Source: Phycisphaera sp. (GTDB lineage Bacteria; Planctomycetota; Phycisphaerae; Phycisphaerales; Zrk34). From it: a DNA stretch of 64,000 nucleotides. Under the pieces are notes generated by a model, which was given only the letters and a program-made list of their open reading frames with translations, had not been told where the DNA came from and made no database searches. The position numbers were made by a program, and so were the translations under genes. This document shows, piece after piece, positions 26,901 through 34,749 of the stretch (the first letter of the stretch is position 1; each line of letters starts with the position of its first letter). The DNA is taken from contig WGMA01000030.1 of assembly GCA_016125285.1 (NCBI GenBank), positions 33,437 through 97,436 on the forward strand, in the 5' to 3' direction.

Positions 26901-27051
26901 TGGAAAGGATCGGGCGGATGTCGCGGTTGAACTCGATGGACTTGACCCCGCCGGCGCCCTGTCCACCCTCCAGCCCCGCACGAACGGCGGGGGCGATCAT
27001 CAGGGTCAACGAAGCGGCGACGACGACGGGAACGGATCGTTTGGTCATCAT
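23920..27051 (-). CDS. PSD1 / DUF1549 / DUF1553 planctomycete cytochrome-c protein
   Basis: A 1043-residue exported protein with the same architecture as the one at 14312. A signal peptide is followed by a PSD1 domain with haem motif CFHCH at about residues 53-57, DUF1549 ([47 protein letters not shown]), a concanavalin-like middle with [17 protein letters not shown], and DUF1553 ([31 protein letters not shown]). The mid region is rich in Lys/Asp and predicted helices (residues about 610-700). Two ATG codons start the gene (27051 and 27048). It heads a PSD1-DUF1501 pair that lies immediately downstream of the sulfatase operon, pointing to shared extracytoplasmic metabolism of sulfated sugars; that link is inference. 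Confidence 0.92.
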   Translation of the reverse strand: [1043 protein letters not shown]

Positions 27052-27269
27052 GTTGCTCTTACTCGGTGGATCGAAACGACTCTCTCACACGTTCAGCGGC
27101 AGGCGGACCCGCGCGACTCGCGCAACAGGCCCTCATCTATATATAGACCTCGTGGCACATTGTTAGACCGGGTTCATGCCCGTTCCATGCCATTTTGTCC
27201 AATGTTGCCAGCCTGGGGATATGCGAACGCTTGACTATATCTTTATTTGTAAAAGCGTGTTACAAATTT

Positions 27270-27294
27270 CGAATTCGGGGAAATCCCGAATTCG
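27270..27294 (-). terminator. Perfect 10-bp hairpin downstream of the sulfatase operon
   Basis: CGAATTCGGG-GAAAT-CCCGAATTCG; the A/T-rich AAATTTG follows on the minus strand, 30 bp after the stop of the last sulfatase. It lacks a true T-run, so it may be a terminator or a REP-type hairpin. Confidence 0.5.
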
Positions 27295-27324
27295 TCCATG
27301 ACGCGCCGGTGCAACGGCCTGGGC

Positions 27325-28689
27325 CTAATTCGGCGCCTGCCACGGAATGCGCGCCGCGTCCTGGATGTGGGCGCGGAGCTGCGTCGCCAGATCGTTGAAC
27401 TCTTTCTTGTACTGCGCTGACACGTCAGTCTGCTCCATCGGATCGTTGTCGAGGTTGTAGAGCTGGTACGGCTCAAACGGCGTGTTCTGCATCAGCTTCC
27501 ACGGTCCGCGGCGGATCGCGTAGTACGCGCGGCCCTGGTACCGGCTGTTGCCCTCACGCCGCACCCACACCATCGGGCGACTCAGCGTCTGCGCCTTGCC
27601 GAGGAACGTCGGCAGGATCGACACGCCGTCGATCTCATGGTCGATCTTCGCCCCGGCGACCTCGCAGAACGTCGGGTACAGGTCCATCGTCTGCGCGTAC
27701 AGATCGCTCTTCGTGCCGGGTTGGATGTGCCCCTTCCACACCGCGCAGAACGGCACGGAGATGCCGCCCTCGAACATGTCCTGCTTGAATCCGCGGTGCG
27801 GCCCGACGTTCGCCTTGCTGCCCCCGTGCCCGCCGTTGTCCGACGTGAACACGATCAGCGTGTTGTCGTACTGGCCGGTCTCCTTGAGCGCGGCGATGAC
27901 CTGCCCGATGCCGTGGTCGAGGTGCTCGATGAGCGCCACGAGCTTCGCACGCATCGGGTCGATGCCCTTCTCGCGCGCCATCACCTTGTCGAGCCACTCC
28001 TTCGGCGGCTGCACCGGGAAGTGCGGCGCGTTGTACGCCAGGTAGCAGAACCACGGCTGGTCGTGCTTGGCGCGGTCCTTGATGTAGTCGATCGCCCATT
28101 CGGTGAAGACGTCCGTCGCGTGCCCCTCCGGCCGGACGTCCTGCTCGTTGAGCCGCATGTAGTGCTGCCCGTGACGCGTGTGCGTCCAGTAGTCGTCCAT
28201 CATGTCGCCGAGGAAGCCGTGGAACAGGTCGAACCCGTGGTCGTTGGGGCGGTTCGGCGCCTCGAGGCCGAGGTGCCACTTGCCGATGATCGCCGTGTGA
28301 TACCCGACCTTCTTCAGCGGCTTGGGGATGAGCACGGCGTTGGGATCGAGATAACCCCAGCTGTCCTGCGGCTGCGTGCGGATGACGCCCGGCACGCCGA
28401 CCTTGTCCGGCGTGCGCCCGGTCAGCAGCGACGCCCGCGTCGGTGAACACACGCAGCAGTTGGCGTAGAAGTTGTCCATGCGGACGCCGTCGGTGATCAG
28501 CGCGTCCATGTTGGGCGTGTGCAGATCCGTCGCGCCGTACGCCGTGACGTCGCCCCAGCCCTGGTCGTCCGTGAGGATCATCAGGATGTTGGGTTTGTCG
28601 GCCGCGCCTGCCGCTTGCGGTTTGGCGGCAATCCCCCAAACCATCACCATCGCGATCGCGGCGATCACCAATCGATTCGTCGTGCCCAT
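27325..28689 (-). CDS. Secreted sulfatase (S1 family), operon gene 9
   Basis: A 454-residue S1 sulfatase that would hydrolyse sulfate esters of carbohydrates outside the cytoplasm. The signal peptide ends AAKPQAAGAADKPN; its KPQAA part is encoded by the 16-bp dispersed repeat. The first metal-site Asp pair is in MILTDDQGWGD. The active-site motif is CSPTRASLLTG, with C81 destined for conversion to formylglycine. AIIGKWHLG and VFTSDNGGHGG give the remaining metal-site and substrate-site residues. GGAG 8 bases upstream fixes the ATG at 28689. It is the last gene of the sulfatase operon, 14 bp after the FG-GAP gene. Substrate specificity is not readable from sequence. Confidence 0.93.
   Translation of the reverse strand: MGTTNRLVIAAIAMVMVWGIAAKPQAAGAADKPNILMILTDDQGWGDVTAYGATDLHTPNMDALITDGVRMDNFYANCCVCSPTRASLLTGRTPDKVGVPGVIRTQPQDSWGYLDPNAVLIPKPLKKVGYHTAIIGKWHLGLEAPNRPNDHGFDLFHGFLGDMMDDYWTHTRHGQHYMRLNEQDVRPEGHATDVFTEWAIDYIKDRAKHDQPWFCYLAYNAPHFPVQPPKEWLDKVMAREKGIDPMRAKLVALIEHLDHGIGQVIAALKETGQYDNTLIVFTSDNGGHGGSKANVGPHRGFKQDMFEGGISVPFCAVWKGHIQPGTKSDLYAQTMDLYPTFCEVAGAKIDHEIDGVSILPTFLGKAQTLSRPMVWVRREGNSRYQGRAYYAIRRGPWKLMQNTPFEPYQLYNLDNDPMEQTDVSAQYKKEFNDLATQLRAHIQDAARIPWQAPN
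28611..28626. repeat. 16-bp CCGCTTGCGGTTTGGC repeat in a signal peptide
   Basis: Inverted copy of the 7334-7349 repeat with two differences. It encodes A-K-P-Q-A near the signal peptide cleavage region of the sulfatase at 27325. Confidence 0.7.
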
Positions 28690-28703
28690 GCGTCTTGCTC
28701 CAA

Positions 28704-29972
28704 TCACTTCGTCGGGTTCTCGTACCAGATCACCCCGAGGTTATCGACCTCCTCGCAGGTCAGCACGTCGAGATCGCCGTCGCCGTCGAGGTCGATCAGT
28801 TCGATGCGGTCGAACTTCTGTCCCTGCAGGCCGGAGATGTCGTGGATCTGCCAGCTGAACTGATCGTTGACGATCACGGGGCTGATCCACGACACGCCGG
28901 GCTGCTTGTGACCGAGGTTGCTGGCCTTGGTGTTGGTCGTGTGCACGAGGTCGGGCACGCCGTCGCCGTCGATGTCGCCGATCGCCACCGCCTTGCCGCA
29001 GGTGACGCCGAACGGGTTGTCGATCACCGGCCCGGCGTGCGGGTGTCCGTGGCTGAAGTCCAGCGCGGTCGTGAGGATCTCGTTGTTGCGTGTCGCGACA
29101 AACACCGTGTTCGTCACCGGGCTCGGCGGCAGGTTCGGCACCTTGATGTCCGGCATCTTGTTCGACACCACGTCGATGAACATCACCTCGTGATCGTCGC
29201 CGATCAGCGGATACCGCTTCCACTCCGCGTCGTTCGCCGCGGCGTCGGCGCCGGGGTTGACCAGCCAGTACACGCCGCGCTTCGGGCCCTTGCGGTCGCT
29301 GATCAGCACGTCGAGGTCGCCGTCGTTGTCCATGTCGATGGCGATGAGCGACATGATCCAGCCCGCGACCTGCAGCTTGTGAAACTTCCACTTCGACAGG
29401 TCGCGCGCGTCGCCGTCCAGGGGCGACTGCAGCCAGCCGACCACGCCGTTGGGGTCCTTCGAGCCGACGACGAGATCGACGCCCGCCTTGCCGTCGATCT
29501 GCATCGGCAGGCAGTACATCCAGCGTGTCATGCCCTTGGTGACGGGGAACGGCTCGGTCGTCCACGCGCTCTCGTCGAGCAGCTTCGACCTGTCCTTCGG
29601 CGCCCAGTGCGCGAACACGCACATGGTCTTGCCCTCGCAGCTCGACACGACGTCGATCGCGCCGTCGTTGTCGAGGTCGGCGAACACCGCGTCTTCTCCG
29701 TTGCTCACCTTGCCGACCGTCACGGCAGGCCACTTGTCCTTCGCCTTCGTAGGGCCTGGATTGATGTACACGCGCACCACGCCGCCTTCCTCCCACGCGG
29801 TGGTGATGTCCATGAGCCCGTCGCCGTTGACGTCCATCAGACGCACACCGTCGGCGCCGTCCGACGTGTCGTCCACCGCGTGCCGCACCCACTGCGCGCA
29901 GGCCGCTTGCGGCTTGGCGACGAACACGCACAGCAGCACCGCCATCGTTGCAACCAGTGTCAGAGTTCTCAT
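28704..29972 (-). CDS. Exported FG-GAP/VCBS repeat protein
   Basis: A 422-residue secreted protein, probably a seven-bladed beta-propeller. Repeats carry calcium-binding Asp loops such as DVNGDGLMDI, DLDNDGAIDVV, DMDNDGDLDVL, DIDGDGVPDLV and DLDGDGDLDVL, spaced about 50-70 residues. The signal peptide (LVATMAVLLCVFVAKPQAACAQ) again contains the repeat-encoded KPQAA. It lies within the sulfatase operon, between sulfatases at 29995 and 27325, with gaps of 22 and 14 bp. Such propellers commonly bind polysaccharide or other proteins at the surface, so a substrate-capture role is plausible but not shown. The ATG at 29972 is used; the longer frame has no support. Confidence 0.85.
   Translation of the reverse strand: MRTLTLVATMAVLLCVFVAKPQAACAQWVRHAVDDTSDGADGVRLMDVNGDGLMDITTAWEEGGVVRVYINPGPTKAKDKWPAVTVGKVSNGEDAVFADLDNDGAIDVVSSCEGKTMCVFAHWAPKDRSKLLDESAWTTEPFPVTKGMTRWMYCLPMQIDGKAGVDLVVGSKDPNGVVGWLQSPLDGDARDLSKWKFHKLQVAGWIMSLIAIDMDNDGDLDVLISDRKGPKRGVYWLVNPGADAAANDAEWKRYPLIGDDHEVMFIDVVSNKMPDIKVPNLPPSPVTNTVFVATRNNEILTTALDFSHGHPHAGPVIDNPFGVTCGKAVAIGDIDGDGVPDLVHTTNTKASNLGHKQPGVSWISPVIVNDQFSWQIHDISGLQGQKFDRIELIDLDGDGDLDVLTCEEVDNLGVIWYENPTK
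29903..29918. repeat. 16-bp CCGCTTGCGGCTTGGC repeat in a signal peptide
   Basis: Encodes A-K-P-Q-A in the signal peptide of the FG-GAP protein; one difference from the 41074-41089 copy. Confidence 0.75.
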
Positions 29973-29994
29973 CGTGATTCCTTGGCGGGGGCGC

Positions 29995-31344
29995 TCATTT
30001 CTTGTCCGAAGGCTGCGGCGTCGCGTCGGTGTGCACGTCCTTGTTCCACGCATCCAACTCCGCCTGCATCCGCTCGAACCGCTCGGCGTTGGCCGACGCC
30101 ACGTCCTTCTCCTCGCCGAGGTCTTCGGTCAGCTTGTACAGCGTCGTGCCCTTCGAGCCCTTGGTGTTGCGGACGAGCTTCCACGGCCCGTCGCGCATCG
30201 CCTGCTGCCCGCTGAACTCCCAGTACAGCTGGCGCTCGCCGAGCGACGCTCGCTCGAGCAGCACCTTCGACAGGTCCACGCCGTCGAGCGGCCGATCAAG
30301 CTTCGCGTCGACCTTCGCCAGCGACAGCAGTGTCGGCATCACGTCGAGCGTGATGCCCATCTGGCTCGTCGTTCCGCCAGCCTCGATGCGACCGGGCCAC
30401 CACGCGATGAACGGGATGCGGTGCCCACCTTCCCATACGCTGCCCTTGTTGCCGCGCAGCGGACCGACCGAGCCGTTCGGCGTCGCGCCGTTGTCGGAGA
30501 AGAACAGCACCAGCGTGTTGCCCTCGATGCCGTACTGCTTGAGCCGCGCGATGATCTCGCCGACGCCCTTGTCCATCTCGACGACCATCTCGCTGTAACG
30601 CTGCCTGATCTCTTCCTTCGACTGTTTCTCGTGAACGTCCGCCTTGCCGACCTCGCGGAACGCCTTGTCGTTCGGTCCCTGATACGGGTAGTGGGGCGGT
30701 TCGTACGGCAGGTACAGGCAGAACGGCCCGTCCTTGTGACGCTCGAGGAAGTCCAGCGCGTGCTTCGTGATCAGGTGTGTCGTGTAGCCCTCTTCCGGCG
30801 TGAGCTTATCGCCGTGCCACCAGTCTTCCTCGCCCGCCTGATCGACGTGGCTGAAGAAGTCGACGTTGCCGGACACATAGCCGACGAACTCGTCGAAGCC
30901 GTGGTGGATCGGGTTGTAGTTCGGCGTGTAGCCCAGGTGCCACTTGCCGAACATGCCGGTTGCGTACCCCGCCCGCTTGAGCAGCTCCGCGAAGGTGGTC
31001 TCGGAGGTCTGCAGTCCGTCCTCGTGCTGGGGGCGCTTCGGGTCGGCGAAGACGACGCCGGGGACGCCCGCACGCTGCTGGTACCGGCCGGTCATCAGCC
31101 CCGCGCGCGTCGGGCTGCACACGGGCCCGCTCGAGTGGAAGTCCGTGAAGCGCAGCCCCTCGCGCGCCAGCCCGTCGATGTTCGGCGTGTTGATCCACCC
31201 GTCGTAGCACGACAGGTCGCCGTAGCCGAGGTCGTCGGCCATGATCACGACGAAGTTGGGGCGATCCGCGGCGCGCGCGGTCGCGGCGATCAACAGCGTG
31301 AGCAACAGGGCCCACGCCGTCACATGGGTCAGGATTCGCGTCAT
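29995..31344 (-). CDS. Secreted sulfatase (S1 family), operon gene 7
   Basis: A 449-residue S1 sulfatase with a Sec signal peptide (WALLLTLLIAATARAA). Metal-site Asp residues lie in VVIMADDLGYGD. The formylglycine motif is CSPTRAGLMTG, with C76 as modified residue. GMFGKWHLGY and LFFSDNGATPNGSVG give further conserved active-site positions. The C-terminal region has the usual small antiparallel sheet. Three bases separate it from the preceding sulfatase stop, so translation is probably coupled. It resembles arylsulfatase A-like members. No repeat-encoded KPQAA is present in this signal peptide, unlike four other secreted proteins nearby. Confidence 0.93.
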   Translation of the reverse strand: MTRILTHVTAWALLLTLLIAATARAADRPNFVVIMADDLGYGDLSCYDGWINTPNIDGLAREGLRFTDFHSSGPVCSPTRAGLMTGRYQQRAGVPGVVFADPKRPQHEDGLQTSETTFAELLKRAGYATGMFGKWHLGYTPNYNPIHHGFDEFVGYVSGNVDFFSHVDQAGEEDWWHGDKLTPEEGYTTHLITKHALDFLERHKDGPFCLYLPYEPPHYPYQGPNDKAFREVGKADVHEKQSKEEIRQRYSEMVVEMDKGVGEIIARLKQYGIEGNTLVLFFSDNGATPNGSVGPLRGNKGSVWEGGHRIPFIAWWPGRIEAGGTTSQMGITLDVMPTLLSLAKVDAKLDRPLDGVDLSKVLLERASLGERQLYWEFSGQQAMRDGPWKLVRNTKGSKGTTLYKLTEDLGEEKDVASANAERFERMQAELDAWNKDVHTDATPQPSDKK

Positions 31345-31347
31345 GTC

Positions 31348-32883
31348 TTAATTCGCTTCCTTCTCCGTGCCCTGGTCATTGTCGTTGTTGTTCTTCGGAT
31401 TCGCCTGCTTCTTCGGCTTGGCTTTCGGCTTGTTCTCGACGACCGGCCAGAACGGCGAGTCGACGTGCGACCCATCCATGATCGACGCGATCCGCTCGAC
31501 GATCGCTGGGTTCTCCGATGCCACGTCGTGCCGTTCGCCGGGGTCCTCGGCAAGATTGTACAGCTCGATCGGCTCCTTCGTGCCGAAGCGGATGCCCTTC
31601 CAGTTGCCCATGCGGACGGCCTGCTGGAACGGGTGGTGGATCTCCCAGTACATGTGATCGCGCGGCGCCTGCGGCTTGCCGGTCAGCGTCGGCAACACGC
31701 TGATCCCGTCGAGATCCTTCGGCGTGTCGACGCCCGCGATATCGCACAGCGTCGGGAACACGTCGCGCATGCCCCACTGGAAATCGCTCGTGCGACCGGC
31801 GGGCACCCGGCCCGGCCAGCGGACGACCATCGCCGCACGCAGCCCGCCCTCGTAGAGCTCCCGCTTGATGCCGCGCAGCCCGCCGCCGCTGTTGAGGTCT
31901 TTGAGGAACGGCGGGTTCGGCCCATTGTCCGATGTGTAGAACACGATCGTGTCGTTGTCGAGGTTGAGTTGCTTGAGCAGGTCGAGCATCTTGCCGACCG
32001 TCTCGTCGGCCCGCGTGATCATCGCCGCATAGTTCCGCACGGTCTGGTTCCACGCCTTGTCCGCGTAAGGCTTGTACGCATCGCAATCGTGCGGGATGAC
32101 GTAGTTGCCGTGCGGCAGCGTGTACGGCAGGTACAGGAAGAACGGCTCGTCTTTGTGATCGCGGATGAACTGCAGCGTGCGCTGCTCGAACAGGTCGTGC
32201 GTGTAGACCTTGCCCGCCGCGTTGTCGTCGTCGTGCGCATCGGTCTTCTGCTTCTTCGCCTGTTTCGCGTTCTCGCCGGGCGCCGCCTTCGGCTCAGGCT
32301 TACGCTTGTTCTCCGGGATGTCGACCATCGAGCCGCTGTCCCAGAGGTGGTCGGTGTAATAATCGTGCGCGTGGACCTGGTCGAGGTAGCCGAAGAAGTA
32401 GTCGAAGCCGTGCTTCTCGGGCACGCCGTCGGACCCGGGATTGCCCAGTCCCCACTTGCCGATCCCGCCGGTAGCGTAGCCCGCGGACTTCAGCGTGGTC
32501 GCCACGGTCAGATCATCCTTCTCCAGGAACACGAGCCCGCCCTCGGACTTGCCGCGGTTGGCCACGGCCTGGTTGTCTCGGCGTCGGCAGTGGCCGGTGT
32601 GCAGGCCCGTCATCAGCACACAGCGCGTGGGGGCGCACACGGCCGAGCCGGAGTAGTGCTGCGTGAACTTCGTGCCCTCGGCGCACATCCGGTCGAACAC
32701 CGGCGTGTGCACGTCCTTGGACCCGAACGCGCCGAAGTCGCCGTACCCCGCGTCGTCAATCATGACGTAGATGATGTTGGGCTTGCGGCTCGCGGCATCG
32801 GCACGCGCGCCGTGGCACGCGGCGATCGTCGCGGCGAGCAGGCACAGCGCGAGCACGAGCGGACGTCGGGACGGTTTGGACAT
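31348..32883 (-). CDS. Secreted sulfatase (S1 family), operon gene 6
   Basis: A 511-residue S1 sulfatase. The signal peptide (LVLALCLLAATIAACHGARA) has a Cys that could instead be a lipobox. Metal-site Asp residues lie in VMIDDAGYGD, and the formylglycine motif is CAPTRCVLMTG with C83. GGIGKWGLG and FYTSDNGPN complete the site. Residues about 180-210 hold a highly charged insertion (KRKPEPKAAPGENAKQAKKQ), and the C-terminal 25 residues are Lys/Asn/Asp-rich, both unlike its neighbours. WGLG replaces the common WHLG, a variation shared with the sulfatase at 36228. These two may therefore belong to one subfamily. Confidence 0.92.
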   Translation of the reverse strand: MSKPSRRPLVLALCLLAATIAACHGARADAASRKPNIIYVMIDDAGYGDFGAFGSKDVHTPVFDRMCAEGTKFTQHYSGSAVCAPTRCVLMTGLHTGHCRRRDNQAVANRGKSEGGLVFLEKDDLTVATTLKSAGYATGGIGKWGLGNPGSDGVPEKHGFDYFFGYLDQVHAHDYYTDHLWDSGSMVDIPENKRKPEPKAAPGENAKQAKKQKTDAHDDDNAAGKVYTHDLFEQRTLQFIRDHKDEPFFLYLPYTLPHGNYVIPHDCDAYKPYADKAWNQTVRNYAAMITRADETVGKMLDLLKQLNLDNDTIVFYTSDNGPNPPFLKDLNSGGGLRGIKRELYEGGLRAAMVVRWPGRVPAGRTSDFQWGMRDVFPTLCDIAGVDTPKDLDGISVLPTLTGKPQAPRDHMYWEIHHPFQQAVRMGNWKGIRFGTKEPIELYNLAEDPGERHDVASENPAIVERIASIMDGSHVDSPFWPVVENKPKAKPKKQANPKNNNDNDQGTEKEAN

Positions 32884-32907
32884 GGGCGCGGGTTCCGTAG
32901 TTGGGGG

Positions 32908-34743
32908 CTAGTTGACGCGTCTGAACTGCACGGCCTTGAGGTGCATGACCTGCGCGCCGGGCTTGTTGAGCGCGTGCACGGTCAGCGCGGCGTCGCCGGT
33001 CTCCAGCTCGATCACGCCGAGCTTCAGCGTCGCCCAGTCGTAGGCGTAGACCTCCTTGCGCTCGATGCGGTCGTGCGGCGTGAGGTGGGGCGGGTCGTGC
33101 GGCGTGGTGATCTCGCCGTCGATCGACGCGTCGCCGACCTGCACGCGGAGCTTGGTGCCCACGCTGTCGGCCGGGGCGCGGTACAGCAGCGTCACCTCGT
33201 ACTTCCCGCCGCGGACCACACGCACGGGCCAGCGCGGATACGCGTGTGTGTCCGTCCAGTTCGTCACGTAGTCGTTCGCCCAGCCGGAGCGCCCGCCGTA
33301 CGAGATGCCCTTGCCCTGCGCGGGTTCGAGGAAGGCCTCGTGCCCGGGCAGCGTGACGAGTGGCGCCTGCGGGTGGCCGATGTCGGCGGGGATCGGGTCG
33401 AATCCCTCGCGCGTCACGTCGGCAATCCACGCGTCGAACTCTCCGGTGAACTGCTTGACGACGTCCGGGTGCTCCTTCGCGACGTCCTTCGTCTGCGACG
33501 GGTCGGCGATCATGTCATACAGTTCCCACTTGCCGTACTTGACCGCGCGCCACTCGTCGGTGCGCGCCGCACCGCGGTTGCCCGTCGTGCCGCCCCAGTG
33601 GGTGAACAGCGTGCGGTGCGGCCAGTCGTCGGTCTTGCCGTTGAGCAGCGGCACGAGCGAGCGCCCGTCGAGCGGCTTGTCGCTCGGCTGCTCGTGCTTC
33701 ACGCCCGTCATCTCCACGAGCGTCGGCAGCAGGTCGATATGCATCGTGATCGGCTTGACGATCGTGCCCGGTGTGATGTGGCCCGGCCAACGCATGAACA
33801 GCGGCACGCGCGATCCGCCCTCGTGCAGCGAGCCCTTGCGGCCCTTCATCCCGGCGTTGTAGCGGTCGGAGTTCGCGCCGTTGTCGCTGAGGTACAGCAC
33901 GATCGTGTCGTCCGTCAGCTTCAGCTCGTCGAGCTTCGCGAGCAGGCGGCCCATGTTGTCGTCGATGTTCTCACACATCGCGTACGCGCAACGCGCCTCG
34001 ATCGTGATGTCGGTCTGGTCCTTGTGCCGCTGCCAGTACTTCTCGGGCACCTGCCACGGCGTGTGCGGCGTGTTGAGCGGCAGGTAGCAGAACCACGACC
34101 GGTCCTTGTTCGCGTCGATGAAGTCGAGCGCCCGGTCGGTGAGGTAATCGATGATGAATCCCTTGAACTCGATCGGCTCGCCGTTGTGCTCGAGCTGGTA
34201 GTCGAAGTAGTCGTTCCAGTGCCCGGCGCAGAACCCGATGAAGTCGTCGAATCCCTGGCCGTTGGGGTGGTTCGGGTAGTGCGCGCCGTTGTGCCACTTG
34301 CCGAACGCGCCGGTCGCGTAGCCGTTGGCCTTGAGGATCTCGGCGATGGTGACCTCGTCGGCGCGCATCGTTTCGTCGGCGCGGGTCACGCCGTGCACGC
34401 CGGTACGCAGGTGGTAGCGACCGGTCAGCAGCGACGCGCGTGTCGGTGCGCAGACGGGCGACACGTAGAACCGATCGAACCGCGCCCCCTCGTTGGCGAT
34501 GCGGTCGTGGATCGGCGTCTGGATCCACTTGTTGCCGTGCGACGTGACGTCGCCGAATCCCTGGTCATCGGTGAGGATCAGCAGCACGTTCGGGTGCGCG
34601 CGGTCCGCCGCGCAGGCCGCTTGCGGCCTACCAATACCCAGCACCACGCCGCATACAAACGCACACAACCCCAGCGCGACCGCACGCCGCGTGCGCACGC
34701 TCGAACCCGTTCCGATACGACCTGCGTGTTCATCATCGTTCAT
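32908..34743 (-). CDS. Secreted sulfatase with C-terminal beta-sandwich, operon gene 5
   Basis: A 611-residue S1 sulfatase, longest of the set. A positively charged start precedes the signal peptide (AVALGLCAFVCGVVLGIGRPQAACAA), whose RPQAA is repeat-encoded. Metal-site Asp residues lie in LILTDDQGFGD, and the motif CAPTRASLLTG holds C98. GAFGKWHNG and LYLSDNGANSD follow. Residues about 490-611 form an extra beta-rich domain (GGKYEVTLLYRAPADSVGTKLRV to VMHLKAVQFRRVN) that looks like a carbohydrate-binding sandwich; no other sulfatase here has it. This suggests anchoring to its polymer. It starts 6 bp after the preceding sulfatase ends. Confidence 0.92.
   Translation of the reverse strand: MNDDEHAGRIGTGSSVRTRRAVALGLCAFVCGVVLGIGRPQAACAADRAHPNVLLILTDDQGFGDVTSHGNKWIQTPIHDRIANEGARFDRFYVSPVCAPTRASLLTGRYHLRTGVHGVTRADETMRADEVTIAEILKANGYATGAFGKWHNGAHYPNHPNGQGFDDFIGFCAGHWNDYFDYQLEHNGEPIEFKGFIIDYLTDRALDFIDANKDRSWFCYLPLNTPHTPWQVPEKYWQRHKDQTDITIEARCAYAMCENIDDNMGRLLAKLDELKLTDDTIVLYLSDNGANSDRYNAGMKGRKGSLHEGGSRVPLFMRWPGHITPGTIVKPITMHIDLLPTLVEMTGVKHEQPSDKPLDGRSLVPLLNGKTDDWPHRTLFTHWGGTTGNRGAARTDEWRAVKYGKWELYDMIADPSQTKDVAKEHPDVVKQFTGEFDAWIADVTREGFDPIPADIGHPQAPLVTLPGHEAFLEPAQGKGISYGGRSGWANDYVTNWTDTHAYPRWPVRVVRGGKYEVTLLYRAPADSVGTKLRVQVGDASIDGEITTPHDPPHLTPHDRIERKEVYAYDWATLKLGVIELETGDAALTVHALNKPGAQVMHLKAVQFRRVN
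34617..34632. repeat. 16-bp CCGCTTGCGGCCTACC repeat in a signal peptide
   Basis: Diverged copy encoding G-R-P-Q-A in the signal peptide of the sulfatase at 32908. Confidence 0.65.
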
Positions 34744-34749
34744 CGGCGG

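Noticed and set aside
23824..27234. A 1136-codon plus-strand frame opposite a PSD1 gene
   Set aside because: Low-complexity Arg/Val/Leu-rich product antisense to a well-supported PSD1/DUF1553 gene.
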